Part shown: in pieces, positions 38,247 to 50,835 of the stretch | How the letters are laid out: every line of letters starts with the position of its first letter | Position numbering within the stretch: the first letter of the stretch is position 1 | Source: Dryas octopetala | Taxonomy: Eukaryota; Streptophyta; Magnoliopsida; Rosales; Rosaceae | NCBI GenBank assembly: GCA_963921425.1 | Contig: OY992838.1 | Coordinates: forward strand, 14,818,001 to 14,882,000 | Length of the DNA stretch: 64,000 nucleotides | Direction: 5' to 3' | The notes under the pieces: generated by a model | The model's input: only the letters and a program-made list of their open reading frames with translations | The model's database searches: none | Told to the model about the DNA's origin: nothing | Translations under genes and position numbers: made by a program

Positions 38247-39619
38247 ATGATGATGACTGGAGAGCATGGCAAGGAGGAGTACTTGCGGGAGCCCAGTGGC
38301 GGCGGCGGTGGCGGCTGGATGAGTTTGCTGAGGACTTTAGAACGTGACGAAATTTTGCAAGTTTTGTCAAATGGGTTTTGTCAGTGCTGCCAAGTCGTTT
38401 TGGAGGATCGAATTCACAGCTTCATTAACAGTAAGAAATCGATATACCATCTCTGCATTTTTTGTTTTGAATTTCGCATTAATTCCTGTGAGTGAGAATA
38501 ACAGAATTATTGGTTGTTTTTCTTTTCTTAATTATTATTTCTTATGAACAAATTATGTTTTAAGTTTATTCCTTTCTTCAAGTAGCTGATATATTTTACT
38601 TTTTTTGCTTTTGCTGTGGCCTGTGGGGTTTTTACTGTTTGTTTCATACCTTACCTTTTAGTATAAAAATAGAAAAAACAAAAGAATGTTTTATATGCCC
38701 AATTCAGTATTTTTGGGGTTTCTAGCTGTACTTGAACATTTTCTCCAATTAGGGAAATATATGTTAAGGTGGTCAGTATATTTCACTACTTTGTGTTTGT
38801 TGTTGCACAGATATATATGTTATCACTTATCATTAACCATTAATAAATGCATTCTATCCTTTCCTTTTCTTTGTTATTTTTTTTTTTTTCCTTATAAGCA
38901 GAGAAAGTGGATGAGGTATCCTTTTCTAGTGATAACCACACAAGATATACACAAAAGATATCCTACCCATCAACACAAAGAGGACACAGAGGCAATTCAT
39001 TTGAGCATTCAGGTTCTCAAAGATCACTCAATGGAAATTCCTCATCCATTCATGATGGGTTATCGGAGGATCCGAATGAGCATAACCGATTATCAGAAGT
39101 TCGCAGAAAGAAGGACTTCATTCACATTGAGAATATAAGTGGAAGAGCAACAAATGTGCTATTGGGCCTAGAGCTACATACTCGGGTTTTTAACTCGGGT
39201 GAGCAGAAGAAAATTGTTGAATGCATCTATAGTTTACAACGTATGGGACAAAAGGGACAACTGAGAGGTATAATTTATTTTGACAGCTATAGTAAATTAA
39301 TTCCACACATGTTTAATTTCCATTCAACTGTTTGGGTTCCTGGGTTATGCTTAAGTGTGCAAAAAATGAGATAACACATCATTCAGATGTAAAAACAACC
39401 TATCTGCAAAGGGTAGGAAGAAATGGAAGAGTTCTCTAGCAGTTGATAATGCTATAAATGATTAATTCAATATCTTCAACAAAACATTCTAGGAGGATCT
39501 TGGTTAGTCTGATCTATCTAGATTGGGGAGGAGTTTTGTTTTCATTTTGGGGTTTTTTTTTTTAGGTTTCTGTTCGGGTCTTTAATGGTCACCTATTGTT
39601 TGTCATTTATCTTAGGTTT

Positions 39620-40166
39620 TATTCCACTTTAATTACCTACTGGACTTTGGACTTTGGGGCCGATTTCACTTTACAACTTAATAAAATTAAAAATTGTTCT
39701 AATTTATCACCTTAATTAAAAAATTTTGCAATGTCAGACCTTGGGCAGATCTCGTCATACTTTCCGTCAAACATAAGCACGTGCGTCGTACGTAACCTCC
39801 TTTTAAGGGGGTTTATGGTCTTTTTATGTCTATTTTGAAGTGTATTTGGAAGTTTTTCATTGTAAAAAAAAAGGTTGTATGTAAAAGAAGCAAATCATCC
39901 TTATAGCTATTGCACTTCTAATACCCCTAAAATACAATAAAAATCTTTCTCACACACTTCAAATTTGACATAAAAAGACCAAAAAGCCCCCTTAAAAGTG
40001 GGTCATGTGTGACGACACATGCTTATTTTTAACGGAACTGTTATGAAATCTGCTTGAGTTATAATATTGTAAAAAAAATTTAAATTTAGTAAATTGGTAC
40101 AATTTGTTTGATAGGTGATAAAGTGAGATCGATCTCAAAATCAAAGTAGGTAAAGTGTTAAAAAGC
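39620..40166. repeat. MITE with long inverted arms in ALKBH intron 2
   Basis: The left arm (about 39626-39850) and right arm (about 39950-40160) are imperfect reverse complements of around 210 bp. They share cctac, cactttac, atcacc, ttttaaggggg and ggtctttttatgtc. The layout suggests a Mutator-like or foldback MITE. The exact ends and the target duplication are not resolved. Confidence 0.7.
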
Positions 40167-41129
40167 CAATAATTTATGGTGGCTTGTTTATTGTAGATTG
40201 CTTGTAGCTCTTAATATTTTGTGGACTGCTGGTCCACATTGATTGTTCTTCCCCTTTGTAAACCATTAATATAATCACTATGTTTCTTTTTTTAAAAAAT
40301 AAAATGTCCTGGGAATAATATGCATGGCTATTACAAATCATATTTCCATAGTATAGGCCTCTATCTGATTAGACAATGTAAACTCTAACTTGCTATTTTA
40401 TTAGTAACTATCGTTATAAACATATCATGAAAACAATCATTAATTCATGGGTGGACTTCTTTCTGTCTCCTCATTTCCAAGCTTGTGGGTTTGCATAACA
40501 TATATGTGAAATAAAATGAATCAGATATTTGTCGTTCCTTATTCCATTTGAAACTTTTGCTTGAATATCTTACAGAACGTACATATACTGAACCTAGAAA
40601 ATGGATGCGTGGCAAAGGACGTGTAACAATACAGTTTGGTTGTTGCTACAATTATGCAGTGGTACCTCTATGTATTCTCTCTATGTACTATTAGTATTTA
40701 ATTCAAATTACAATGTATATTAGCTTTATGTTATTTTGTGTGACATTACAGGATAAGAATGGGAACCCACCAGGTATAGTTAGAGATGAAGAAGTTGATG
40801 TGCGTACGTGCTACCTCCTTTGTTTAAGCAAATGATAAGGAGAATGGTAAAGTGGCACGTATTACCTCCAACATGCATCCCTGACAGCTGCATTGTGAAT
40901 ATATATGATGAAGGAGATTGCATTCCTCCTCACATCGACCACCATGATTTTGTTAGACCTTTTTGCACAGTTTCCCTTTTGGCAGAGTGCAATATACTTT
41001 TTGGTTCAAATCTAAAGATTGTGGGTCCAGGAGAATTTTCAGGACCTGTTTCTATACCTTTGCCTCTCGGGTATGCTTTTTGGTCTGCTTCTCTTCTCAA
41101 TTGATCACTTCTGTTTTAATTGTTTGATC

Positions 41130-41860
41130 GCTAGTTACCACTTACTTGAGCATTTCTTTAAGGGTAACACAAAATCAAGTTTGTGGTAACTTACTACATT
41201 CTTGATCGCTAGTTACCGCATTCTTGAGCGTTTATTCAAGAACTGGTAATTCGAGATCAATTAAGTTTGTGGTAACTTATCACATTCTCGCTAGTTACTA
41301 CATTCTTGAGCGTTTATTCAAGAATTGGTAACTTCGAATCAAGTTTGTGGTAACTCTTCAAAAAAGGCCTATTTAGATGAGTTACCACTTTCTTGATATC
41401 TCGCTCAAGTAATTGGTAATTCCAGATCAAGATGAGTAATTTACCACATTCTTAATCGCTAGTTACCACATTCTTGAATTCTTGAGCGTTTATTCAAGAA
41501 TTGGTAACTTACAACATTCTTGAGCGTTCATTCAAGAACTAGTAACTCCGGATTAAGTTTGTGGTACCTCTTAAAAAATGGGTCTATCTAGATGAGTTAC
41601 CACTTCTTGATATCTCGCTCAAGAAATTAGTAACTCCGGATCAAGTTTTGGATAACATACTTACCACATTCTTAATCGCTAGTTACCACATTCTTGAACG
41701 TTTATTCAAGAACTGGTAACTCCAGATCAAGTTTTTGGTAACTTACCACATTCTTGATCGCTAGTTACCACTTACTTGAGCTGGTAAGCTATCACTATCT
41801 TAATCGTCAGTTACTACATTCTTGATCGTTAGTTACCACATTCTTGGCGGCATTGTATGC
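41130..41860 (+). repeat. Minisatellite in ALKBH intron 4
   Basis: Irregular tandem units are built from agttaccacattcttga, gcgtttattcaagaa, ctggtaactcc and gatcaagtttgtggtaac. About eight diverged units of 80-110 bp fill most of the intron between exons 4 and 5. Several parts are mutually complementary (gttaccac / gtggtaac), so the transcript could fold. Confidence 0.85.
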
Positions 41861-42796
41861 CCGCAGTCATTGTAGAGGCTGTCTTTCTATTGTTTTTTAC
41901 AGTTGATATACTCAGTTCCTTATTATTGAAATGCATCCTCATTTTTCAATCAAATAGCACATTCATGTTAGAGCTAGATAAAAATTTTATATAGAGTGTC
42001 AATGTATACCAAAGTGGCATTTCTTTTGAATTCTCTCTCTCTCTCTCTCTCTCCCTTTCTCTCTTGCATTTTCTTTTCCTATATTAATTATGTTCTAATA
42101 GAAAAAGTTTAGGTATAACTAATAAATCAAATATTTCCTAGTTAACTCGTAGCACTACTATTGGCCAAAAAAAACTCATAGCACGTACTACTAAGAAATA
42201 TATATATATTTTTTTTTTCCTTCAAGAAAAAATATATGAGGAATGTATGCTGGATTTTGTAGTTAATTAATTGTTAATTGCTATACATATGATTTGCAGA
42301 TCAGTGCTTATTCTAAATGGTAATGCAGCAGACATTGCTAAGCATTGTGTTCCTGGTGTTCGAGCAAGAAGGTATCCTATATCATGTTCCCCTTCAATAC
42401 AACCACTTTTTCTTTTCGTCTTTTTAATTATTTTTTATTTTTACGTATTTCCTAAATATTTTCTCCGAGCGCTGCAGGATTTCGATTACTTTCCGAAAAA
42501 TGGATGATAGCAAACAACCATACCATTATTTTCCCGATTCCGAGCTTCAGGGAATTAAACCTGTCGCGTGTTCCCCCTTTGCCAAATCACAAGTCCAGCA
42601 AGAACAACAAGAGAAGCCTTACTCCTTTTCTCCTTTCAACTCACAAGTCCAAAAGAACCTCCATCAACGTGACAAATTTGACCGCGATACATCCAACAAT
42701 GTTAAGAAGAGGAATAGCAACTCTTTTCTTCTTGAGAAAGATGATTTCCCTCCAGGTTTAAATTATGAGAACAGGCGCATGGTCAAGAAAAGGTGA

Positions 42797-43625
42797 GTTA
42801 TAATATGATTTTTTTTTCTTTCTCTTAGTTGCATGTATCTGTAGGATTTGGTTTATTGTATCCTAAAACAATTGGGTGTTTTCATAAAGTCATTCTTCTG
42901 TATCCTTTAATAAACCCTTTGTATTTTTAGTGTTAATTTAATAAAAGTTTGTACTTAATCAGAGTGATGCATGGGGGAGAGGGGATAGACCTAAACTTGC
43001 ATATCTGCTTTCTTTGTATAATGGCATGGTTTGACATCTTATGTTGTGTTCTGTTCTAGCCACAGTTAAATAAGTAAGTCGATCGACCAGTGAGAGAATT
43101 TTCTTTGGCCAGGTTTGTGAGAGAGATGTGAAAGTTTTTGGGTTTTGGTTATGGGAATCAAAACTACTCTTCATTGTTTCTTGTACGCATTATTCATTTG
43201 AAGGATATGGTACGTGTTAACCATAAGTAGATATTTGTGAAATCACCTCCAATCTGGCATAAACTTCTAACAATATACCTAAGTGTCATATACACAAAAG
43301 CTACAGGAGGATACAGCAACATATACAAACAAGAATTTGAGTTTGTATTACTCTTATAATATTTTGGTTATTGGTTCTCAAAACCATGACCATATGAAAA
43401 TTTCACATTGTCTTCTTAAATTTGGCTGATGCACACCAAATAAGAAAAAAAGAAAAGAGAAAGGGTCAAACAGGGAAAAAAACCAATAGTCGAGAATGCT
43501 AAGCAATGACTTATGAATCAATGAGTAGCCAAATTGAATGAACAGTTACAAAAAATCAAACACCCATATATAGGAGCATTTGATGAAGAACATGTCCATA
43601 AACTGATGACTCGATAAGAAATTAT
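42797..43625. other. Unassigned sequence downstream of ALKBH
   Basis: This AT-rich sequence would hold the 3' untranslated region of the AlkB-type gene in its first part. No other gene, repeat or clear signal was found. Confidence 0.4.
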
Positions 43626-44675
43626 TGGGTATAACCGATACACTGCCACGTAGTATAACCAACTTATGTGTTATAATATGGGTAGATGTTATTAATATTA
43701 TACCTTAAAAATATAAACATGTCGTCCAACAATACTCTTACACGTACGTAGTTATACTGTTACCCTAAAAAATCACCGCAAACTTAGCCGAAAAAATTGA
43801 TTAGAACACTGGGGTAGTCCTTATGCTTTGTGCGTGGGTGTGCCACTGCATGGCCATGCCAGATGGGCGGATACAGAATGTATTATGATGCCTAGTTTGT
43901 TGTATTACGCCGTGATTCAAACTCCCAATCAAATGAACGTGCGGCCAAATAAGGAACAAAAACCTCGCCTAGGTTCAATCGCCTCGATCCTCAAGGACTT
44001 CTAATTACTTGGTGTGACTATAACGGTGTGCTCGAAAGTCAAGATGCGATGAATGGGTGCTTGAGTAATTGGATGCAACGAGAAATTATGAACTTTGATG
44101 TAAAAAGTATGGACGATCTGATTGTCTTGAAAACGAGTAACAATTGTAGTTCTAATAACAAATCTCATGATGAAAAGACAAGAAAAACCAGGATTAAGAC
44201 AAAAGAAGTCGATACTAAGAATAATGGGATCCTAGCAGAGCTAAAACAAAAGGAACAATTTGCTTGAGAGCTTGAAGAACTTGAAAAATCGAGATGCTTG
44301 ATCTGAGATTTGAGTTGAGTTGTGTTGAATGTGTTGGAGGGAGCTCTTCTTGTCAATGCTTCATTTATATAGTGATCAATCCCCTAGGGTTTTAGGAAAC
44401 CCTTTCCTATACAAACTCTACTTCCTCTTTCCTTCACGCCCAAGACTTACCATTCTGGATTGATTTAAATCTCCTAATTCACCAAGGACTCTCGGTGCAA
44501 CTAGGTTTCTTAATAAAAACACATTCTTATTTGGATTTTGGTTTAGGAGCATCCTTGCTATGGACTTGGGCTTTAACTGTCATTGGGCTTAAACTCTCCT
44601 TATGAATTTTTGGGCTTAATTGGCTGTGCTTTCGGCCTAATTCCGAAATAGGGTGTAAACATATACCCAATAATT
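43626..44675. repeat. Short hairpin element split by a solo LTR
   Basis: The segment 43626-43757 plus 44662-44675 is bounded by inverted ends: ttattgggtataac on the left and gttatacccaataa on the right once the inner LTR is removed. This would be a MITE of about 140 bp. The superfamily is unclear. Confidence 0.6.
43758..44661 (-). mobile_element. Solo LTR of 904 bp
   Basis: It begins TGTTACCC and ends GTAAACA, with the 5-bp duplication tatac at 43753-43757 and 44662-44666. On the minus strand it contains a TATA-like ctatataaatg near 44370, consistent with an LTR promoter, so the element is in minus orientation. It differs from the large LTR family. The 79-codon open frame at 44028-44267 lies inside it and is not supported as a gene. 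Confidence 0.82.
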
Positions 44676-46013
44676 TTTCCACACACCTGGGCCAGTAGTG
44701 ATGTCATGACTCATAGCCACTACTCCACCAGACACCTCATACCTTCTTACTTTCTGAACATACTCGAACCCCGGTTATGCGACAGAGGCACCCTCCTGAG
44801 TATCCCAAGAGATCAATGCCAAACCACCGACCTTAATCCTCCAAGACGCTAGAGGACGACCTTAATTCTAGCATGCTAATTACTCTTAAACAAACAAATA
44901 AGTCTCCAAAAATAAGGCTAGGTGTGCTTAATTAATAAATAAATCATACTTAATTAATTAAGCATGCATCCTAAAATTAAAGCCTAAAAATAAATAAATA
45001 AAGTAGAAATAATAAAATACTTACCCGGTTGTAGACCTCTAAAGCTAGACCCCACTCCTAGGGACTCCTCATTTCACTCCCAAAACTTTAAACTATGGGA
45101 AGTTTATTCCTTTTTGGTATGTCTCTTCTTAGAGAGACTCCCAAATAATCAAGGAGTGAGTAACTCTAACTTCACTTGGTGGTGCAAGTGAAAATGAGGG
45201 ACTAAGGTCTCTATTTATAGGCACTAGAGGGTTGGAAGAAGTTGTAAATTTCTAATGTGAGACAAATTGCACTAAAAATGCTCCAAAGAAGGCTGAAATT
45301 CGAATTGGGTCAAGAAAATCCATCACAAAACTCGTTTATACTAACAAAATAATTGCGGGTCAACCCGGTTAGAGGAGTGCGGGTCGGGCGACCCGGCTAC
45401 ACAGTGACCGGTTCTCTCTCTTGGATCAACGGCCCAGATCTTGCTCAATTAATGAGTTTGGACGGTCGCGGTTAGATCGCGAGTCTGGCTCCGGTGTGAC
45501 GTGCGTAGGACAGCTCCCGTGAGCTTGGCATGTCAGCGCCTGCTAGTGCCTCGTCAGCGCGAGTGGACCAGTCACGTTGCGAAACGTGTCACGTGTCAGT
45601 CCAGTCAGCAAAACAAATTAATTTCTTTATTTTCCTATTTTTATAATTTCTCCAAATTTCTTTAAATCACCAAAAATAGCTCGGGACTCTAAATAATTCT
45701 TCGAAAAATCCTATGGACTCGTAGTGATTAATCATAATTTCCTATAACCTAAAACAATAAATTGATCTCCATAAAAGTTAAAAAAAATTCAACTCCAATG
45801 GATTTAATTCTCAAAAATTAATTCCAACTTGATAATCACTAAAATCACACTCAAGGATACTAGAGCTCAACTCTAAACCTTTATTGGTATTAGTTACTCA
45901 AAAGATAAAGGAAATCTTTTTCCTTTAAGAAATCTTAAGTTTCTAAGTACAAAAGAAATTCAAAAACACGTGTCAAAACACGATATGATTGTAAAAAAAT
46001 CCAGGCAGTTACA
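44676..46013 (-). repeat. LTR-like sequence, ends unresolved
   Basis: The minus strand begins TGTAACTGCCTGG at 46013, has a TATA box (cctataaatag) near 45220 and a GC-richer stretch at 45350-45600. This resembles an LTR of about 1.3 kb, but I could not find a matching target duplication or a firm second end. It may be a truncated or decayed copy. Confidence 0.4.
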
Positions 46014-46243
46014 CAAGGCAACCCATAAATTGCACAAAGTGTATAATTCTCAGGTGTTTTCATCTGAAATTGCACATTCTTATATATATGTATATATATA
46101 TATATAGACAACCTAGTTGGCCCTTTTTTTAAAGCTTTTCATTTGTCTAATTAGGTCAGAGTAGGTCTACCACAAACATGGATTGTGTTCGTATCTCTAG
46201 TCTTGGATGGAGGACTAGTGTGAGTGACTTCAATAGTCCTGAT
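46014..46243. other. Short unassigned spacer
   Basis: It contains a TA microsatellite at 46081-46105. It ends at gat (46241-46243), adjacent to the left end of CACTA-3. No gene was seen. Confidence 0.4.
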
Positions 46244-46735
46244 CACTACAAGAAAAAACACTTTAGGCGACGAAAAGTGTTAGGCGACGAAACAAGTTCG
46301 TCGAGAATTTTGTCGCCCAAACCATGACGCCCAAAGTCTTGGGCGACAAATCTATTATTTCCGTCACCCAAAGATACATGGGGAGACGAACCAAACTCGT
46401 CTCCTGAGGTAACTTTGGGCGACAAATGACATGGTGGTCGCCCAAAGTCGCTTTGGGCGACGGAATTGTTCGTCGCTTAAAGCGACTTTGAGCGACGGAA
46501 TTGTAAAAAAAAAAAAAAAAAGTTAATTAAGAAAATATTGGGAGACAAATATTTTCGTCACCCAAAGTCGCATAAGCTGACGAAGTTATAAGTTCGTCGC
46601 CCAAAGTCACTTTGGGCGACGAAATTGGTCGTCGCTCAAAGTCACTTTGGGCGACAAACTTATAACTTCATCAGCTTATGCGACTTTGGGTGACGAAAAT
46701 ATTTGTCTCCCAAATATTTTCTTAATTAATTTTTT
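46244..46735. repeat. CACTA-3 left terminal and subterminal repeats
   Basis: The terminal repeat is followed by gcgacgaa-type motifs in both orientations. A larger inverted repeat is present: about 46520-46615 is mirrored by 46635-46725 around a centre near 46625 (shared phrase acttataacttc and its complement). Confidence 0.8.
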
Positions 46736-47499
46736 TTTTACTTTTTTTTCTTTTTATCCAAAACCTATATAATAGAACACAAATTAATACAATTATAAGT
46801 TTTTTTATTTAATAAATTTTTATTAACACAAATTAGCAAAATTATAATTCCATACAAAGTAGTAATAACCCTAATGGTCAATCTATTAAACCAGTAGCAT
46901 CATCTTCATTCATGTCTGGCAGAGGTTGATGAGAGGATGGTGACGGGACAAACCCAAGTATCGCCTTGGTCAATGCAACGTACAACGCATCCTTCTCCGC
47001 TCTCTCGGCTCGTAGGTCCTCTTGCAACTTCTTCACTTGAGCGGACAATCCTGCGACGACTGCAGATGGCTGAGAAGAAGACGAAGACGAAGACGAGGAT
47101 CGAATGTCACAAATCCGCCCATATCCCATGCCGCGTATTTCCTTACCGGGCCTAACACCCAATGAGTCTATCATAATACGAAGTCCGACAACGGGATCAG
47201 GTACTGGAATCGACTCTAACGGAGTACCCGAAGGTGCTACTCGGCCAAGCTCTCTAAATACATTCTCGAGTTGGCCACCATCTCATCCTTCAAAATGTTA
47301 TATATACAAGTAACCAATTAGAAAAATAAATATAAAAAATTGTGAAAAAAATTAAAATATAAAAAATTAACATGTTTTCCCTTGGCCGCATCACAACCGG
47401 GATGAAAATAGATATCCCCGAAAGTGTCTATCTCCGGGAATTGCGACCCGTGCTGAAAAAGAAAATAATTTTGTTAAAGACCCAAACAATATTAAAGAA

Positions 47500-50400
47500 T
47501 GTAACGACCCGACCACAAATTTCACTATAAATTTTAACTTTTAATTAACTCTGGTTTTAAAGGAAGTTAGTTTGTTGAACCTCGAAAATTTTTTCTAAAT
47601 TACTGTGAGAACTTCTAGACTTTAATTATTTTTATAAAAAGTTGATTTGACTTTGACGGAAATTGGATTACTTTATTTTTTAAAATTTGTAATTTGTAAA
47701 TTATAAAAGTTTGACCCAAATGTTGACTTTTGTATTTAATTGGTTTTCGATCTCAGTTTTGGGCTTGTTGGTAAGATCTCGAGTTCACGAGCGTGCAAAC
47801 GCGAATGGTTCGTTAATTAGAGTTACAGTTTGAGTTTTACGGACGAATAAACTTATAGGGGCATTTTTGTCCTTTCGCATCCAAGGGATTTTTCTAAAAA
47901 GACCAATTGAATGGGGATTTCTCTCTCTTCACTCACGAGCGGACCACCCCCCCCCCCCCCCCCCCCGGGCGATTCTCTCTTTTCTCTCTGCCCAATCGTC
48001 TTCTTCAGCGAGTGTCTCGCCGTCCGGCAGCCAATGGCGACGAGACACCCACCCATCACCTCGCCTTCTCCTTCTCCATCTACCCCTACCCTCTAATCAC
48101 CCAATCAGACAACCACCACGACGTGACGGCGCGAAATCCGAAGCCAGCCCCTGTACACGATTTTGTTTTTCCGGCCAAATTGCGAGGTCCGACCACCACA
48201 AATCGACTCCCCTCGACGTTCTGAGCCTCTCCGTACTATTCTTTCACGCCGACGACCACCCAAAACGGTGGTGCGAAGCTAGAAGACCGAGGCTACTCTA
48301 GTGGCCGTTCCGGCGACTCCGGCGGCGTTTTCCGTCGACCTAGGTATCGAAATCGATTCCCTCGACCTTCTCTTGCTATTGGTTGTGGTGATTTGAGCCA
48401 ATTGTTGCTAGGATAGGAAACCCCATTTGGAAACTCCAGCTTCGCCGTTGCGTCTATTGTTCCTGGCGACGGATTGGGTTGTTCTCTGTCTTGTTTTCTT
48501 CTCATTTAAGTGCTTTACAATCTCTATTAATTTTTGAGTTTGAATTGATCGAGAATTTCCTTGTATAGATTCTTTACCACTGCTGCCACCATGAGCTCCA
48601 CCACTGGTGGCGGCGATTTGGATGTTGTTTGATTTATGTGTTATTCTACTATCACCACATAAGCCCATTCCATGGTCAGAGTCCGTTGTGGTTGAGTTGT
48701 TGTGGTGAAATAGGTTCGAGCAACCATCGCTTGTGGCGGTTGCCGCCCATTTCGGCCATTTAACAGCCAAAATATTACCTTGTGTGAACTCTGAATAGTG
48801 TTTAATGGTACATCGTTGTGGTGGGCAGGTTGCAATGAGTCGGAAATTTATTGCCCCAAAACCAATCGAGAGTCAAACTTCAATTTCAATGTAAAAACCG
48901 ACCCCGTATCATTTGTTGAATAAACCTTTACAAGAGGTATAAGTTGGTTTTGTACGTTTGATTTGAGTTGAGTTCAGTTGATAAGATGGGATAAATCATG
49001 GAAATTTAGTATGGGACTTCACTTACGCCACGAGGATCGTTTGGTCGTTTTACTTTCTCAATTGAAATTCGTATACTTAATCCCTGATTATTAAAGTGAG
49101 CGATTATTTTTGTATTAGGTTGATGGAGTTTCGTTTCTTGATTACTGTTAGTGGCGAACAAGTGAGGATTTGTGATTTAAAAACGTGTTCCGAAAAAGGG
49201 GTTGAGCATAGCTCGGCAAATACTGTGAGTGGACTTTGTTTTATAAACGTTTTTATAAAATTTCCTAATTTAATTTTTATTCGTTGTCTTGAACTTTATT
49301 GACAATTGATGAATCGTGAGTGGACCCTTAAGAATTTAAATGATTTATGAAATTCGTAATTTATATTAATTATTTGAGTTTTGGATTTGAGAAAGATTAA
49401 ATGTCAATGGTTTAAGTATCTTTTGACATGGGTTTGATTTGAGTTACGAGTTTTATGAATTTACATGGGCAATGATGTTTATATATACATCTTTTTTTAC
49501 TCATGTCAAATATGTTGCAAATGGAAGATCACGGAAAAGCCTAGTTCAATATGATATTACGGATTGGTTCCAATTAATAGAAATTATATGGATTTATAAG
49601 ATATTTTTATTATCAAGATATGTTTGAAACGAGGTGATCTTCGAACAGTCAAAAATCTTGTTTTGGAACGAATGTTTTCGATATTAAAATGAGCAGTTTT
49701 AAACCGTCATATTAGTACCCACTCAGCAGGTATAGATTTGCTCTGCACTCGCCTAGAGATGACTCGGCGGTGTATGATCAGCATTTGCTCTGCACTTGTC
49801 TAGTCGGTTGTGTTTGACCAGCATTATATATTGCTCTGTACTGGCCTAGTCGGCGGTGTATGACCAACATGACTAATTGCTCTGCACTTGCCTAGTTGGC
49901 GGTGTATGACCAGCATGACATATTGCTCTACACTCGCCTCGAAATAACTCGACGGTGTATGACCAACATTATAAGCTCTGCATGCACGTATGACCAGCAT
50001 TTCACTCTGCTCTGCACTTGCCTAATCGGCAGTGTATGACCAGCATCACAAGCTCTGCGTGTACGTATGACCAGCAGTTCCCCGAGTTACTAGTAATGAC
50101 GTGACTTTATGAAATTTCTCGAGATTTTCCTTTGTTTGAGTTTGAAGTTGTGAAATCTTATTATTTGACCTATCAGTGTTCTTATATGATGTTTTAATTG
50201 ATATTTTTATCTAACATATCTTGTGGAAGAAATTCTGGAATCTCTTGTATACTTGGGTTATTCAAATCTTTACGTTTGATGGCTTTGTGACATTTTTCGA
50301 AATGTAGGTGAAATGGTTTTTAAATCTGGGGGCTTTTAAAGAAAACTAAACTGTTGGATAAGAAAGAAAGGAGTTGTTTTATTAAATGATTTTTAAGGAA

Positions 50401-50835
50401 AAGTTTTAAAGTTATTTTGTTTACTCACTGGGATTATTTCTTCATGTTTTTCCCCCAGGTATTAGCGATCGTTGAGGTTGGGTCGTACCACGTCGAGACA
50501 GCAAGTTCCCCAATTGCAGTTCGTCAGTATCCTTGAACTTAATGGGTTCTTCCTTTAGTTAGTGTACTTGAGGTGTAAAGTTAATTTAGTATGCTTTGAT
50601 AACCCCGAGTTGGGTGAATAACATATTTGGATGTGGATTGGTTATTTGGTCGAAGATCCTTTTGGTTGTGGTAGAGGTGGCTGATGTTTTTAGAAGTGTT
50701 TTTACAGGCTTATAAATTTTGAGTTAGTCCATTTTCAGAGGAGGTTCTGTAGAATTTTAGGTAGGATTTTCCTTGATTTTGGATCCCACAGGACCTCTCC
50801 AAGTTTCAGAGTGGAATCTGGGGGCGGTTCTGTCA
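47500..50835 (+). mobile_element. Large solo LTR, copy 3
   Basis: A 3336-bp copy starts TGTAACGACCCGACC and ends GGCGGTTCTGTCA, with the duplication aagaa at 47495-47499 and 50836-50840. It has the CT- and GC-rich tract (47920-48330, including a poly-C run at 47947-47966), a minisatellite (49730-50085) and the conserved block with CCCCCAGG near 50452-50459. The short open frames at 47850-48835 are low-complexity. Confidence 0.9.
49730..50085 (+). repeat. Minisatellite inside LTR copy 3
   Basis: Units contain gctctgcacttgcctag, cggcggtgtatgaccagcat and variants, repeated about six times with periods near 45-65 bp. The position in the LTR corresponds to the 50-bp repeats of copies 1 and 2. The tgtatgaccagcat phrase resembles tgtatggccaggat of copy 1. 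Confidence 0.85.

Larger units (their letters stand above)
38247..42796 (+). pseudogene. ALKBH9/10-like: AlkB-type RNA demethylase gene (ALKBH9/10-like), frameshifted
   Basis: Six exons are supported by splice signals and family matches: 38247-38430, 38902-39267, 40576-40661, 40752-41070, 42300-42371 and 42478-42796. Residues RKWMRGKGRVTIQFGCCYNY, then DEGDCIPPHIDHHDF (the HxD iron ligands), and the distal AKHCVPGVRARRISITFRK (His ligand and Arg for 2-oxoglutarate) define a 2OG-Fe(II) dioxygenase. Plant members of this family remove N6-methyladenosine from mRNA. In exon 4, between EEVD (to 40799) and LPPLFKQMIRRM (from 40811), 8 extra bases (about 40800-40807) shift the frame and bring a stop at about 40836. 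All other exons keep phase, so this may be a recent null allele, a young pseudogene or an assembly error. A strong GTGAGT donor overlaps the stop at 42793, so a further exon is possible. The N-terminus has a Gly run from a GGC repeat. Confidence 0.85.

Noticed and set aside
44028..44267. 79-codon open frame
   Set aside because: It lies in a solo LTR downstream of its TATA-like box on the opposite strand and resembles no known protein.
47853..48770. Open frames in LTR copy 3
   Set aside because: They are low-complexity, overlap on both strands and lie within a solo LTR with clear target duplication.
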